A stretch of 43,955 nucleotides of DNA, taken from contig JAHEGH010000020.1 of NCBI GenBank assembly GCA_024639825.1, positions 1 through 43,955 of the forward strand, in the 5' to 3' direction. The notes under the pieces are model-generated. The model searched no databases, was not told the origin of the DNA, and saw only the letters and a program-made list of their open reading frames with translations. The translations under genes were made by a program, and so were the position numbers. The stretch's first letter is position 1. Every line of letters begins with the position of its first letter. Shown here piece by piece: positions 1 through 12,251 of the stretch. The DNA comes from Gammaproteobacteria bacterium. Its GTDB lineage: Bacteria > Pseudomonadota > Gammaproteobacteria > Steroidobacterales > Woeseiaceae.

Positions 1-138
1 TTATTTTTCAGCGTCTTACAGTAGCAATCAGCGGTACATCAGGAGTTCCTAAGCAATAATCTGAAGATGCTCACAGAACCGTCAATTCTGTAGGGGGCTC
101 CTTCCCTAGATTCGACTCATCGGTAACGGAGTCGCATC

Positions 139-1578
139 ATGGGAACTTTCAAAACAGCAATCGCGGTTACACTCGCCGCACTCTTCACAACGGGCTGTGC
201 AACCACTTCCGCTGACCAGCCTTCATCACTGACACGCAAGGCGAGCGGCGTCGGCCAGGCTGGCTGGGTTTATGCACGCTCTGTCTACGAGAACCCTGTT
301 AATCGCCCGGTGTCGCATTTCGCCTCACTCGGCTCACTAACGCTCAAATCGACTGCTGGTCTGCTGCGTCGGGTATCTCTCAGCGCGATTGAAATGCCGG
401 CCCTCGACGGACCCATCCCTGCTGTCAGCAACGCCGAGACGATGGATCTCGTTGCGTTCGAAAATACGCTCGACAAAGTCACCGGTACGCGACAGGACGT
501 TGGCCGCATCAAGTTTCTCGTCGACGGCGATGAATACTTCGGACGCCTTATGGAGAGCATCGACAGCGCTCGTGAGAGCATCGATATCCGCACCTACATT
601 TTCGACAACGACGACTTCGCTGTTGCGATGGCCGACGAGCTGCGGCAGCGGGCCGACGATATCCGGGTGCGCGTCATGGTCGACAGCATTGGCAACGTGC
701 TGGCAACGCAAGCCGATGCGGAGTCGCTGCCTGAAGCGCACGACCACCCTCTGTCGATAAACCGCTACCTCGAACGCGACTCCGACGTGAAGGTCCGCAG
801 CATGACGAATCCGTGGTTCACAGGCGATCACACCAAAACCACGATTATCGACAAGAAGACAGCCTTTGTCGGCGGCATGAACATCGGCCGCGAATATCGC
901 TACGACTGGCACGACATGATGATGGAAGTGACGGGGCCCGTCGTCGATCAACTACAGTTCGAATCCGATAAGGCATGGTCGCGCGGCGGTCTGCTGGGCG
1001 ATTTCGCCAACGCATTTCGGTTCCTGCGCGGCAAGCAGGAACACGCCGAGCGCGACGGCTATCCTGTCCGAATCCTGCAAACAAAGAACTTCAGTTCAGA
1101 GATCTACAAAGCGCAAATCGCCGCTATTCAGAACGCGAAACAATACATATTCATCGAGAACGCGTACTTTTCCGATGACCGCATCATCTACGAACTCGCC
1201 CGGGCTCGACGCCGCGGCGTCGACGTCCGCGTCATCATCCCTGCGCGCGGTAATCACGGTCCCGTCAATGCCAGTAACAAGATCACGACTAACACGCTGC
1301 TAAAACATGGCATCCGCGTGTACGAATACCCGGGCATGAGCCACGTCAAAGCAGCGATCTACGATGGCTGGCTCTGTGTCGGATCGGCCAACTTCGACAA
1401 GCTGAGCCTCAAAATCAACAAGGAGCTGAATATGGCAACGTCTGATCCAGCGACAGTCGATGCGCTACTCAAGCAGGTATTTTTTCCGGACATGATGGTG
1501 TCACGCGAGATCGAACGTCCCGTGGAAGTCACGTTTGCTGCTTACTGGGCCGAAATTGCGGTGGACGAATTGCTGTGA
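139..1578 (+). CDS. Phospholipase D-family lipoprotein (cardiolipin synthase-like)
   Basis: This 479-residue protein has two HKD phosphodiesterase motifs. The first is HTKTTIID followed by GGMNIG near residue 231; the second is HVKAAIYD followed by GSANFD near residue 402. In this superfamily the paired motifs form one active site with a phospho-histidine intermediate. The length matches ClsC-like cardiolipin synthases and related bacterial PLD proteins. The N-terminus is a hydrophobic signal ending in TTGC (Cys20), a lipobox-like site, so an envelope location is likely. The ATG follows an ACGGAG ribosome site 8 bases upstream. I infer transfer or hydrolysis of phosphatidyl groups; whether it makes cardiolipin cannot be told from sequence. 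It is the first gene of the window, followed after 49 bases by a small membrane protein on the same strand. Confidence 0.85.
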   Translation: MGTFKTAIAVTLAALFTTGCATTSADQPSSLTRKASGVGQAGWVYARSVYENPVNRPVSHFASLGSLTLKSTAGLLRRVSLSAIEMPALDGPIPAVSNAETMDLVAFENTLDKVTGTRQDVGRIKFLVDGDEYFGRLMESIDSARESIDIRTYIFDNDDFAVAMADELRQRADDIRVRVMVDSIGNVLATQADAESLPEAHDHPLSINRYLERDSDVKVRSMTNPWFTGDHTKTTIIDKKTAFVGGMNIGREYRYDWHDMMMEVTGPVVDQLQFESDKAWSRGGLLGDFANAFRFLRGKQEHAERDGYPVRILQTKNFSSEIYKAQIAAIQNAKQYIFIENAYFSDDRIIYELARARRRGVDVRVIIPARGNHGPVNASNKITTNTLLKHGIRVYEYPGMSHVKAAIYDGWLCVGSANFDKLSLKINKELNMATSDPATVDALLKQVFFPDMMVSREIERPVEVTFAAYWAEIAVDELL

Positions 1579-1627
1579 ATGCGACTACAGTAGTTGGCTG
1601 ATACCGCATTTGGCGTGAGGAGCACAT

Positions 1628-2035
1628 ATGCAACTGACGTTACTGGTCGGCGCCATCGTGCTGTTGGTGCTGTGGCTGTTCGTCCGTAACCGGGGTCAGT
1701 CTAAAGAGACTTCGGCGCCAGAGAAACCCAAGGCGACGGAAGCAACGGCGTACCACGCAGTCTCAATCAAGTTTGACTCGAATGCCTGTGAAGCCGCGAA
1801 AAAGATGAGCGGTCGCCGCTTTCTGTCCACTGCTGCGCCCCGTTTGCCATTGCCTGATTGCAACGCCCTCGAGTGCCGCTGTCGTTTTGCGCACCATAAA
1901 GATCGGCGCGCAGCAAAAGATCGGCGCAGCCCGTTCGGGGCGGCAGGATACGCGGGTGGAACCGGGTCCTACGAAAAGGAGCGCCGGGAGAGTCGAGATC
2001 GACGTAAAGAGGCCGATCTCGACGACTTCTACTAG
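1628..2035 (+). CDS. Small membrane-anchored protein with Cys cluster and DRR repeats, unknown function
   Basis: This 135-residue protein has one N-terminal membrane helix (about residues 3-20, then an Arg/Asn-rich stop). A variable linker follows, then a conserved-looking C-terminal part. That part has three closely spaced cysteines (CNALECRC), then FAHHKDRR, and repeated DRR or RDRR units up to an acidic end (DLDDFY). I recall similar Cys/HHKDRR tails in uncharacterised proteins of other gammaproteobacteria, but I know no function. The Cys/His group could bind metal and the Arg-rich repeats could bind nucleic acid or phospholipid; both are guesses. A GAGGAG ribosome site precedes the ATG. 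It may be cotranscribed with the PLD protein upstream. It converges with the next gene with only 9 bases between stops. Confidence 0.75.
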   Translation: MQLTLLVGAIVLLVLWLFVRNRGQSKETSAPEKPKATEATAYHAVSIKFDSNACEAAKKMSGRRFLSTAAPRLPLPDCNALECRCRFAHHKDRRAAKDRRSPFGAAGYAGGTGSYEKERRESRDRRKEADLDDFY

Positions 2036-2044
2036 CCGTACCGT

Positions 2045-2677
2045 CTAGTAGCCATAGTCGACCACTGTGGCCTGGTAGTTTTCCAGCTGGACCTGATGAT
2101 GAGCGCGCTGCTCATACAGATCCCGGATCTCTGCCTCGAGCCTGCCCTTGTCTTCCGACAGGTCCTTCAACTCGGCCAGCAGAATTATTCGTTGCTCGGT
2201 CGTTGTTTCCCGGTCGATGAGCGCTGCCTCCGCATGAATAATTGCGTCTTCAACCCCTTCGAGATCGTGCTGCTTAGAGCTGATAGCAGAACTAGCGTGG
2301 CTTACGTTGCGACGCAGGGTGTACAGCTGATGACCTACGTTGTAGGCATCGAGAAAATCGGCTTCCTCGTTCACCGGGCAAACACCGTAGTAGCGTCCAC
2401 CGTTAACACCGACATCGAAACCGCGCCCGGGCTGGCAATACTCGATCAGGCCCTGATCGCGACCGGCCTGGTAAGCCCCGAAGTCAGCTGTAATACCGTG
2501 TTTGGCACAGGCCTTCCGGTGCTTTGAGAAGCGGTCGCTCGTGTAGCCTCGAGCCCCATCTTCATAGCCGATTGCCGACCAGTCGGTGGCCACGCATTCG
2601 TCGCTACTCATCGTCGCACAGCCGCTCATAAATAACATGGCGAACGCGGCGCCAATCACTTTCAATCTGTTGTCCAT
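2045..2677 (-). CDS. DUF2799-type lipoprotein
   Basis: This 210-residue lipoprotein has a signal peptide and the lipobox MSGC (Cys20). The mature part begins with the pattern I associate with DUF2799: Asp/Trp, then IGYEDGARGY, a Cys-containing YQAGRDQGLIEYC, and GFDVGVNGG. A predicted coiled coil of about 80 residues follows (roughly 125-205, rich in Glu, Ala, Leu and Gln), ending at VDYGY. The ATG has a GGAG ribosome site 6 bases upstream. The function of the family is not known to me; an envelope role follows only from the lipid anchor. The divergent intergenic region upstream (2678-2903) contains a CRP-like palindrome that could also serve this gene. Confidence 0.8.
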   Translation of the reverse strand: MDNRLKVIGAAFAMLFMSGCATMSSDECVATDWSAIGYEDGARGYTSDRFSKHRKACAKHGITADFGAYQAGRDQGLIEYCQPGRGFDVGVNGGRYYGVCPVNEEADFLDAYNVGHQLYTLRRNVSHASSAISSKQHDLEGVEDAIIHAEAALIDRETTTEQRIILLAELKDLSEDKGRLEAEIRDLYEQRAHHQVQLENYQATVVDYGY

Positions 2678-2825
2678 GGCGGTCTCCAGTAATGTGCCTT
2701 AGCCAGACATAATCCCGACGGTAGCCGTATGTCCCACGAGCTACCGTGATGACATTCACATATACGGGGGTAAGCCTGAATCGGAGCTGAAAAATGCGGT
2801 CCTTTCGTCACTCTCGATACACCAT

Positions 2826-2841
2826 TGTGACCTGTATCACA
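2826..2841. promoter_or_regulatory. CRP-like palindromic operator
   Basis: The sequence reads TGTGA, six bases, TCACA, which is an exact match to the two half-sites of the CRP/Vfr/Clp consensus. It lies 62 bases before the ATG of the NERD-like gene at 2904 and 148 bases before the divergent lipoprotein start at 2677. That position suits activation of the plus-strand gene, repression, or both. Binding is inferred from sequence alone. Confidence 0.55.
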
Positions 2842-2903
2842 GAGCGCCGACGCGATGCCGGATACCCTGACAGAACTTCAAAGGGAACTTCAGGACGAGC
2901 CGC

Positions 2904-3767
2904 ATGGATATTGACGCGATCAGCGCAGCAGCCACCGTTGCTCTGACAAGCACAATCCTGTTCCTGTTGGTCGCCAAGTCCTGGAGTGCCCTCAGCCGCA
3001 ACGTCGGCTCTACTCCCAGCTTTGCGGACAGCATCATGCACGAGGCCGCACAGCGCTTCCGGGACGAACTGGACAAACTGGCGAGCTCCCAGGCCATCTA
3101 CCTGAGCGGCACTCTCGTATTTCTCGTCCTGTTTGCGGCCGCCTACATACTGAAGGCACAGGACCTGTTTGCCGGCTATCCATCGTGGCAACTCTGGCTC
3201 CAGATCGGATTTCTGTGCCTGGCTTCCGCCTTTGCCGCCTGGCGCCTCGGCCGCACGATACTCGCGCGTCGTCATGTGAGCTTTGTGCGCGATGCGAACG
3301 TCGCCGTCGGTCATCAGCTCCAGAGAATATCAACCGGGACCAACCGGGTATTTCACGACATCAAGACCAGCGCGGGCGTCGTCGATCACGTGCTCGTCGG
3401 GCAGACCGGGATCTACGCGATCAACGTCGTTGCCCGTCGTGGGGCAAAAAATGGAGAAGCCGTACTGACGGGACATGAACTATCTTTTTCGAACAGCGAT
3501 AAGGCGAGACCCATCGTCGACATTACGGCGAGCACCGCTCGACTCGAGAAAGAGATTTGCCAACTGCTGGGCCACAAGATTCGCGTTCGCTCCGTCATCG
3601 CCGTTCCCGGCTGGGACATTGGCCAACAGGCCAGCGAGCAACATCTGCTTGTTAACGAACGCACCATCGCAATGCTGCGTGGCTGGAAAGACCAGTCGGA
3701 CTACCTCATGAATGAGGACGTTGACCTGCTGCAGAAGGAACTGACTTCGCGCTGTCGTCGCAAGTAG
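2904..3767 (+). CDS. Membrane protein with degenerate NERD (nuclease-related) domain
   Basis: This 287-residue protein has three likely membrane helices (about residues 11-27, 66-82 and 97-113). A cytoplasmic domain from about residue 130 resembles NERD: HDIKTSAGVVDHVLVG, then a strand GIYAINVVAR, and a later strand RVRSVIAVPGW. NERD is a PD-(D/E)XK-like fold. The equivalent of the first catalytic Asp is present (D161). The usual E-x-K that follows on the next strand reads N-V-V (residues 174-176), so nuclease chemistry looks lost. The true role is unknown; nucleic-acid or protein binding at the membrane is possible. The start is the ATG within GCCGCATGG; a CRP-like site lies 62 bases upstream. 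It converges with the next gene with 4 bases between stops. Confidence 0.75.
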   Translation: MDIDAISAAATVALTSTILFLLVAKSWSALSRNVGSTPSFADSIMHEAAQRFRDELDKLASSQAIYLSGTLVFLVLFAAAYILKAQDLFAGYPSWQLWLQIGFLCLASAFAAWRLGRTILARRHVSFVRDANVAVGHQLQRISTGTNRVFHDIKTSAGVVDHVLVGQTGIYAINVVARRGAKNGEAVLTGHELSFSNSDKARPIVDITASTARLEKEICQLLGHKIRVRSVIAVPGWDIGQQASEQHLLVNERTIAMLRGWKDQSDYLMNEDVDLLQKELTSRCRRK

Positions 3768-3771
3768 CTCC

Positions 3772-4305
3772 CTAGCCGGCGCCCTGCGCTTCCTGCAGCT
3801 GGCGCTGTGCGTCAGCGAACTGTTGCGCGGCCTTTTCCAGGTACGTGGCGGCTTCGCCTTCATACCCATCCGCCGACGCCGACCAGACGCGGTTAATGTA
3901 GCGCTCCCCGGCGGCAAAACTGCTCATGATGTCCGCATAGGTCTGTAACCCGAAGAGGTGCACCATGCTGCTGCGCGCATCGGCAAACCGTCGCAGATCG
4001 TCCCGCAGCTTGAGATCGATCCGCTCTCGCAGATCCGCTCCTTTCGCGGAACTGTCGCCCACGATTTCAGCGAGATCACCCACGATATTCTGCAGGGACT
4101 CGCGCAGCTCGCCGCGATTGACATTGAGCACTTCTTCAGACCGAGCGATGGCCGATGCCTGGCTCTTCGAGATAATGAGTCCGGCGATTGCGGCGACCGC
4201 CGCCCCGATGAACAACGTCCAGTTCACGTTCTGCACATCGAGAGACGTCGCATAGGCGCCCGCCAGGAATCCTGCTGCGAGTAAAATAAAACCAATGTTC
4301 TTCAT
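3772..4305 (-). CDS. Small membrane protein with long helical tail, paired with OPT transporter
   Basis: This 177-residue protein has two adjacent membrane helices (about residues 3-22 and 28-46) and then a soluble, strongly helical Ala/Glu/Arg-rich region that ends in a Gln/Ala-rich coil. I do not recognise a family. It begins 10 bases after the stop of the OPT transporter gene, with its own GGGAG ribosome site, so the two are very likely cotranscribed. I infer that it could be an accessory or regulatory partner of the transporter, but operon position is the only evidence. Confidence 0.7.
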   Translation of the reverse strand: MKNIGFILLAAGFLAGAYATSLDVQNVNWTLFIGAAVAAIAGLIISKSQASAIARSEEVLNVNRGELRESLQNIVGDLAEIVGDSSAKGADLRERIDLKLRDDLRRFADARSSMVHLFGLQTYADIMSSFAAGERYINRVWSASADGYEGEAATYLEKAAQQFADAQRQLQEAQGAG

Positions 4306-4315
4306 GTCGTGCTCC

Positions 4316-6037
4316 CTACGAATTCATCACTATTCGCAGCGCATCACCTACGCCGACGAGTGCCTCGCCCACAATGAGACCAGCCGCAATCGGAATACCG
4401 ACCTCCTCGCTCCAGGTCTTGCCCTTGATGCGGTCGGCCAATTCCCTGCCGAGCGTTCCAAGCGAATACGTCAGAACAATATTAAACGGCAGATAGAAAC
4501 CCAGTCCCACGGTAATACCCAGTCCACCCATCATCGCTGACAGGATGCCGCCCATCACGGCACCCGCCGCGTACTTCTGCGTTGGGACGTCACCGCCCAT
4601 AATGCCGTCGATAGTGCTGGCAAGGGCCTGTGCCTGCGGCGCCGGGAGTTTGTCGCTACCAAGACCATGCGATTCATTAAGAATGAAGATCACGCCGATA
4701 ACGACGATCGGGCCGAGCCATGCACCGGCAAACTGGCCGATCTGCTGCATGCGAGGCGTCGCACCAACGAGGTAGCCTGTCTTCAGGTCAAGCATCAGGT
4801 CGGTAGCCTGGGACATTGCGACGCACATCGCCGCGCCGACCATCAGGGCCGCAATGATTGAGTCATCGCGCTCCATACCAAGCGCCTGCGTTAATACGAT
4901 CAGCAGCGTGATTCCGACCAGCGTCATTCCCGACAGCGGTGACCAGTTGGTGCGGCCGATGGCTTCAGAAAGAATAATGCCGGCCATCCAGATCCAGAGG
5001 GTGCCAAGCAAGGCCATAGCAATACCGCGGCCGACGCCAACCGACTCGGCGGACGTCGCAGCCATCACGCATAGTAGAATTGCCGCGCCACCGATTGCGA
5101 AATACAGCAACTTGATCGGCATCTCGTCTTTGGAGATGCTGGTTTCTACCTGGGATGCCTTTTGCATCGATTTGATCGCACTGACAATCAAGGGCGATGC
5201 CAGTATCACGCCCATAATGGCGCCACCGATGAGCATTCCGATGCCAAACGGACGATACAGAAGCAGCCGCAGCGGACCCGGCTGGTTAATCGTTTCTCCG
5301 GAAGCGTCCAGCGGGAAAGCCCCCATGGCCGAGAGCATAGGCGACAGGAACCAATAGGCGACGAACCCGCCAATAATAAATGCGACACCGCCACGCCCGG
5401 CAATAAATCCAACACCGATGGTCATGAGTGACAGGTACCAGATGCCGTTCATGTACTCGGGCAAACCGATCAACGCGCCGACATTCCAGTTGGAAACCCC
5501 GGTCTCGATCGTCGTGAACTGCACCAACGCACTGATCAGCGCCGCGCCGAGGAGAATAATTGCCTTATGGACACCTGCGCCTGGTGACTTCAGAATCGTC
5601 GCCACCGCAACGCCGCCCGGGTACGTCAGGCGCTCATAGTCGATCATGTGCTTCCTGAGCGGAATGATGAACGCGATGCCAAGGAAGGCACCGGCAATAC
5701 AGCCGAATGTCAGGATCACTGGATCGAACCTGTCGCCGAATCCCAGTATGAAGATCGCGGGCACCGAGAACATCATGCCGGAGGACGCGCCGTTCACACC
5801 GGATGCGATCGTCTGGACGATGTTGTTTTCAATGATGCTCTTGCGGCGCAATATGCCTCGAAGCACGCCGAAGCCCAGAATGGCCGCAAGCTCAGATCCC
5901 TCGATCGAGAAACCCAGGATCAAAGCCGCGTAACCAATCGACACGGCAATAATGCAGCCGATGATCCAACCAACGATTAACGCAATCCAGGTGAGCTCCG
6001 GATACGGCCGGGCTACTGTCGATGGTGAATTATCCAC
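4316..6037 (-). CDS. OPT-family (oligopeptide/metal-chelate) transporter
   Basis: This 573-residue inner-membrane protein has many hydrophobic helices (about 14-16). Family landmarks include an N-terminal glycine-rich membrane segment, the NIVQTIASGVNGASSGMMF segment, and the C-terminal VPTQKYAAGAVMGGILS and GLYLPF-like regions (here GLGFYLPFN). The OPT family (TC 2.A.67) imports oligopeptides, glutathione-like compounds or metal-chelate complexes by proton symport. The substrate cannot be named here. The start is a GTG preceded by a GGGGAG ribosome site. It lies 31 bases after the patatin-like gene and 10 bases before a small membrane protein, forming a probable three-gene unit. Confidence 0.9.
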   Translation of the reverse strand: MDNSPSTVARPYPELTWIALIVGWIIGCIIAVSIGYAALILGFSIEGSELAAILGFGVLRGILRRKSIIENNIVQTIASGVNGASSGMMFSVPAIFILGFGDRFDPVILTFGCIAGAFLGIAFIIPLRKHMIDYERLTYPGGVAVATILKSPGAGVHKAIILLGAALISALVQFTTIETGVSNWNVGALIGLPEYMNGIWYLSLMTIGVGFIAGRGGVAFIIGGFVAYWFLSPMLSAMGAFPLDASGETINQPGPLRLLLYRPFGIGMLIGGAIMGVILASPLIVSAIKSMQKASQVETSISKDEMPIKLLYFAIGGAAILLCVMAATSAESVGVGRGIAMALLGTLWIWMAGIILSEAIGRTNWSPLSGMTLVGITLLIVLTQALGMERDDSIIAALMVGAAMCVAMSQATDLMLDLKTGYLVGATPRMQQIGQFAGAWLGPIVVIGVIFILNESHGLGSDKLPAPQAQALASTIDGIMGGDVPTQKYAAGAVMGGILSAMMGGLGITVGLGFYLPFNIVLTYSLGTLGRELADRIKGKTWSEEVGIPIAAGLIVGEALVGVGDALRIVMNS

Positions 6038-6068
6038 CCCACTCCCCTTTTGTTATTTTCGCGCCAGA

Positions 6069-7136
6069 CTACCACAGTGGTTCAAGACGTGCCGCCAGCT
6101 GATCCTTCTCGATCACCTCGGCAAATTCATCAGCCATCGCCTCGCACGCTGCGACGCACTGCTTCCAGATGCGCACACGCTCGGCCGGTTCGTAGTTCAC
6201 GAAATCAGTCCTGTCCGGGATCTTGCCGTTCGGCAAGCCCGCCACGAATTCATCGGAAGGGCTGATCAATATCGTGCGATCCACATTGCCCGGCTGCGGC
6301 CGTCGCCACTTGAGGCGCTTGTCGAACCAGCCCGGCACAATGCGGCCGTAGAAATGCGGGAACAATGTAAGACGCTCTTTCGCGCTGTGCGGCAAATCGA
6401 GGTGATAATCGATGACTCCACCGTCGCGATAAACACCCGGCCTTGCGCCCGCAATATCGGGCACGCCGGAAAGGACAAGCGGAATCGAACCCGTTGCCAC
6501 AATAGCATCGCGCAGATTGTCACGATGTAACTCGACCTGTTGCAGCGGAAATCCGGTGGCATTGAAAAACGGGGGCACGTCGCGCTTGTCGTAAAACAGT
6601 GCACGTTCGAACGACCAGCCCAGGGTCGAGCGGCTGGCTGCATTGAACACTGCGGCCATAATGAGTCCCAGTGCCAGCAGCGCCTTGTTTTCGGATGCCA
6701 GAATGTGGCGACTACGAACCGTCATTACGTGCGTGCGGAATAACGGGTTAGCCAGAATCTCAGACACGCCGTTGTCACCCAGTACGTGGTCGAGGACCTC
6801 GCGGCTCTTGGCCGTAATCTCGTGAATATCCGGTTTCTCGCTGTAGGACTGGTCGAGATAGGCCGCTTCGAAGCGCTCTATCGCGGCCAGCGGGTCGGCC
6901 TGGCCATAGCAGGCGAATCGCCACGACCCGATCGAGCTGCCGATCAGGTGGACGGGCCCAACCAGCTTCGGCACCACGGTCCGCAGAATCGCGCGATCGA
7001 GCTGGCTGAGAACCAGCCATTTCGCGCCACCCGATGCGCCCGCCAGCGTCCCGACCGACGCTATGTCGAATCCGTGCTTGCGCACGGATTTAAGGGCACC
7101 AGCGCCCGCTTTGAATGTCAAAGAGACCGAATTCAC
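6069..7136 (-). CDS. Patatin-like phospholipase
   Basis: This 355-residue protein has the patatin hallmarks: the oxyanion-type glycine-rich loop GASGGAKW near residues 33-40, the nucleophile elbow G-S-S-I-G (Ser68) and the catalytic DGG motif in YRDGGVIDYH near residue 238. The Ser-Asp dyad hydrolyses acyl esters of phospholipids or other lipids. No signal peptide is visible, so it is likely cytoplasmic or membrane-peripheral. The start is a GTG; no strong ribosome site is visible, so the start is less certain. It is first in a minus-strand group with the OPT transporter. It is divergent from the large secreted protein at 7215, with under 80 bases between them to hold both promoters. Confidence 0.85.
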   Translation of the reverse strand: MNSVSLTFKAGAGALKSVRKHGFDIASVGTLAGASGGAKWLVLSQLDRAILRTVVPKLVGPVHLIGSSIGSWRFACYGQADPLAAIERFEAAYLDQSYSEKPDIHEITAKSREVLDHVLGDNGVSEILANPLFRTHVMTVRSRHILASENKALLALGLIMAAVFNAASRSTLGWSFERALFYDKRDVPPFFNATGFPLQQVELHRDNLRDAIVATGSIPLVLSGVPDIAGARPGVYRDGGVIDYHLDLPHSAKERLTLFPHFYGRIVPGWFDKRLKWRRPQPGNVDRTILISPSDEFVAGLPNGKIPDRTDFVNYEPAERVRIWKQCVAACEAMADEFAEVIEKDQLAARLEPLW

Positions 7137-7214
7137 AGTTTGTGAGTTATTGAAGGGTAGTCAGACGATATGAACGGCTATTATAGGCGCAACTTCAGGC
7201 CAACGGTTCTTCAA

Positions 7215-11174
<3,960 letters not shown>

Positions 11175-11190
11175 CTAATTGTGCCAGCGC

Positions 11191-11379
11191 TTAGCCACGT
11201 ATGAAAAACAACACCCCGAGACCGATAGCCATAACGACGAGACCGATATTACGGATATGATTGTCACTCAGGCGCGTAATTTCCGCCACCATCTGGCGAT
11301 ATTTTCGCGGCGAGATAAACGGCAGCATGCCCTCGATAATGAGCACCAGGGCAATTGCCGTGAAAATCTCCGTGGCTAT
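11191..11379 (-). CDS. yjeT: DUF2065 (YjeT-like) small membrane protein, no canonical start codon
   Basis: Between hflC and purA the minus strand encodes a short protein that matches the YjeT/DUF2065 pattern: AIALVLIIEGMLPFISPRKYR, then LSDNHIRNIGLVVMAIGLGVLFFIRG and TAA. It has two membrane helices (about residues 8-20 and 44-60) joined by a basic loop. This is the position yjeT holds in related genomes. No ATG, GTG or TTG lies in frame between the upstream stop and the first helix. I place the start at an ATA that overlaps the hflC stop (ATAG, like the usual ATGA coupling), giving 62 residues. Other possible initiators are ATT or ACG just downstream; a GTG inside helix 1 would remove half of it. 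The exact start is unsure, the gene itself is not. Confidence 0.75.
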   Translation of the reverse strand: MATEIFTAIALVLIIEGMLPFISPRKYRQMVAEITRLSDNHIRNIGLVVMAIGLGVLFFIRG

Positions 11380-12251
11380 TTCTGATTTCCGTCCGACTGA
11401 TTGAGGTAGCGGAAGAACTCGTTATTCGGATCCAGGACGAGAACATCACCTTCCTTGCCGATCGAATTCCGGTAGGCATCGATGCTGCGGTAGAACGCGT
11501 AGAACTCGGGATCCCTGGTGTATGCCTCTGCGTAAATCTCTGCCGCACGCGCATCACCCTCACCACGAATAATCTGTCCGTCACGATTTGCCTCGGCCAG
11601 AATAACCGTACGATCCTTGTCCGCTGTTGAACGAATCAGGTCAGCGACCTCGCTGCCCTCAGCACGGGTTTCGGCAGCCACACGTCGGCGCTCTTCACGC
11701 ATCTGGTTGTAAACCGAGTTCCGAACTTCCGACACAAACTCAACCTGCTTCACACGAAAGTCCACCAACTGCACGCCAAGCCCCTGCGCTGTGCCCATGG
11801 CATTAGCCAACATGTCGCGCATAAGCTCTTCACGTTCGACCGAAATTGCTTCCACAATTGTGCGCTTACCAAATTCGGTAACGATCGAGTTCTTGATAAT
11901 TTCGCGAAGGCGATTCATCGCCACGTCCTGAATACCACCAGTTGATGTGTAAAATGACAACTCATCAACAATTTGCCACTTCACGAAATAGTCGACTGTC
12001 ATCGCCGTACGCTCGAGCGTAAAGACACGCTGCGGTGCATCGTCGATTTTCAGGATGCGACTCGGAAACTTGCGGACCGTCTCGATGACGGGGATTTTGA
12101 AGTGCAGGCCGGGCTCATACTGGGCTGAGACGACCTCACCGACGCGCAGCTTGATAGCAAGCTGACGCTCATTCACGGTAAACGCCGACAGACCGACGAT
12201 GACAAGTGCGAGGCCGACGATCACGACCGCTGGGAATTTGAAGTTATTCAT
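11376..12251 (-). CDS. hflC: HflC, SPFH-domain modulator of FtsH protease
   Basis: This 291-residue protein has one N-terminal membrane helix (FPAVVIVGLALVIVGLSAF) and a prohibitin/SPFH domain (VNERQLAIKLRVGEV, GLHFKIPVIETV, KFPSRILKIDD) followed by a helical coiled region with AEANRDGQIIRGEGDARAAEIYAEAY, characteristic of HflC. With HflK it forms a large periplasmic-facing cage around FtsH and controls degradation of membrane proteins. The ATG overlaps the hflK stop by 4 bases (ATGA), indicating translational coupling. The stop overlaps the proposed start of the yjeT-like gene. Confidence 0.97.
   Translation of the reverse strand: MNNFKFPAVVIVGLALVIVGLSAFTVNERQLAIKLRVGEVVSAQYEPGLHFKIPVIETVRKFPSRILKIDDAPQRVFTLERTAMTVDYFVKWQIVDELSFYTSTGGIQDVAMNRLREIIKNSIVTEFGKRTIVEAISVEREELMRDMLANAMGTAQGLGVQLVDFRVKQVEFVSEVRNSVYNQMREERRRVAAETRAEGSEVADLIRSTADKDRTVILAEANRDGQIIRGEGDARAAEIYAEAYTRDPEFYAFYRSIDAYRNSIGKEGDVLVLDPNNEFFRYLNQSDGNQK

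Noticed and set aside
60-120. Small inverted repeats (ACAGAA/TTCTGT and a TAGGG/CCCTA pair) before the first gene
   Set aside because: Stems of five to six bases with no terminator or operator form; likely chance.
2853-2912. A 19-codon open frame that ends just after the NERD gene start
   Set aside because: It could be a leader peptide, but it is too short, has no clear ribosome site and no regulatory codon pattern.
4854-5357. A 167-codon plus-strand open frame inside the OPT gene
   Set aside because: It lies antisense to conserved transporter helices; composition is typical of a shadow frame.
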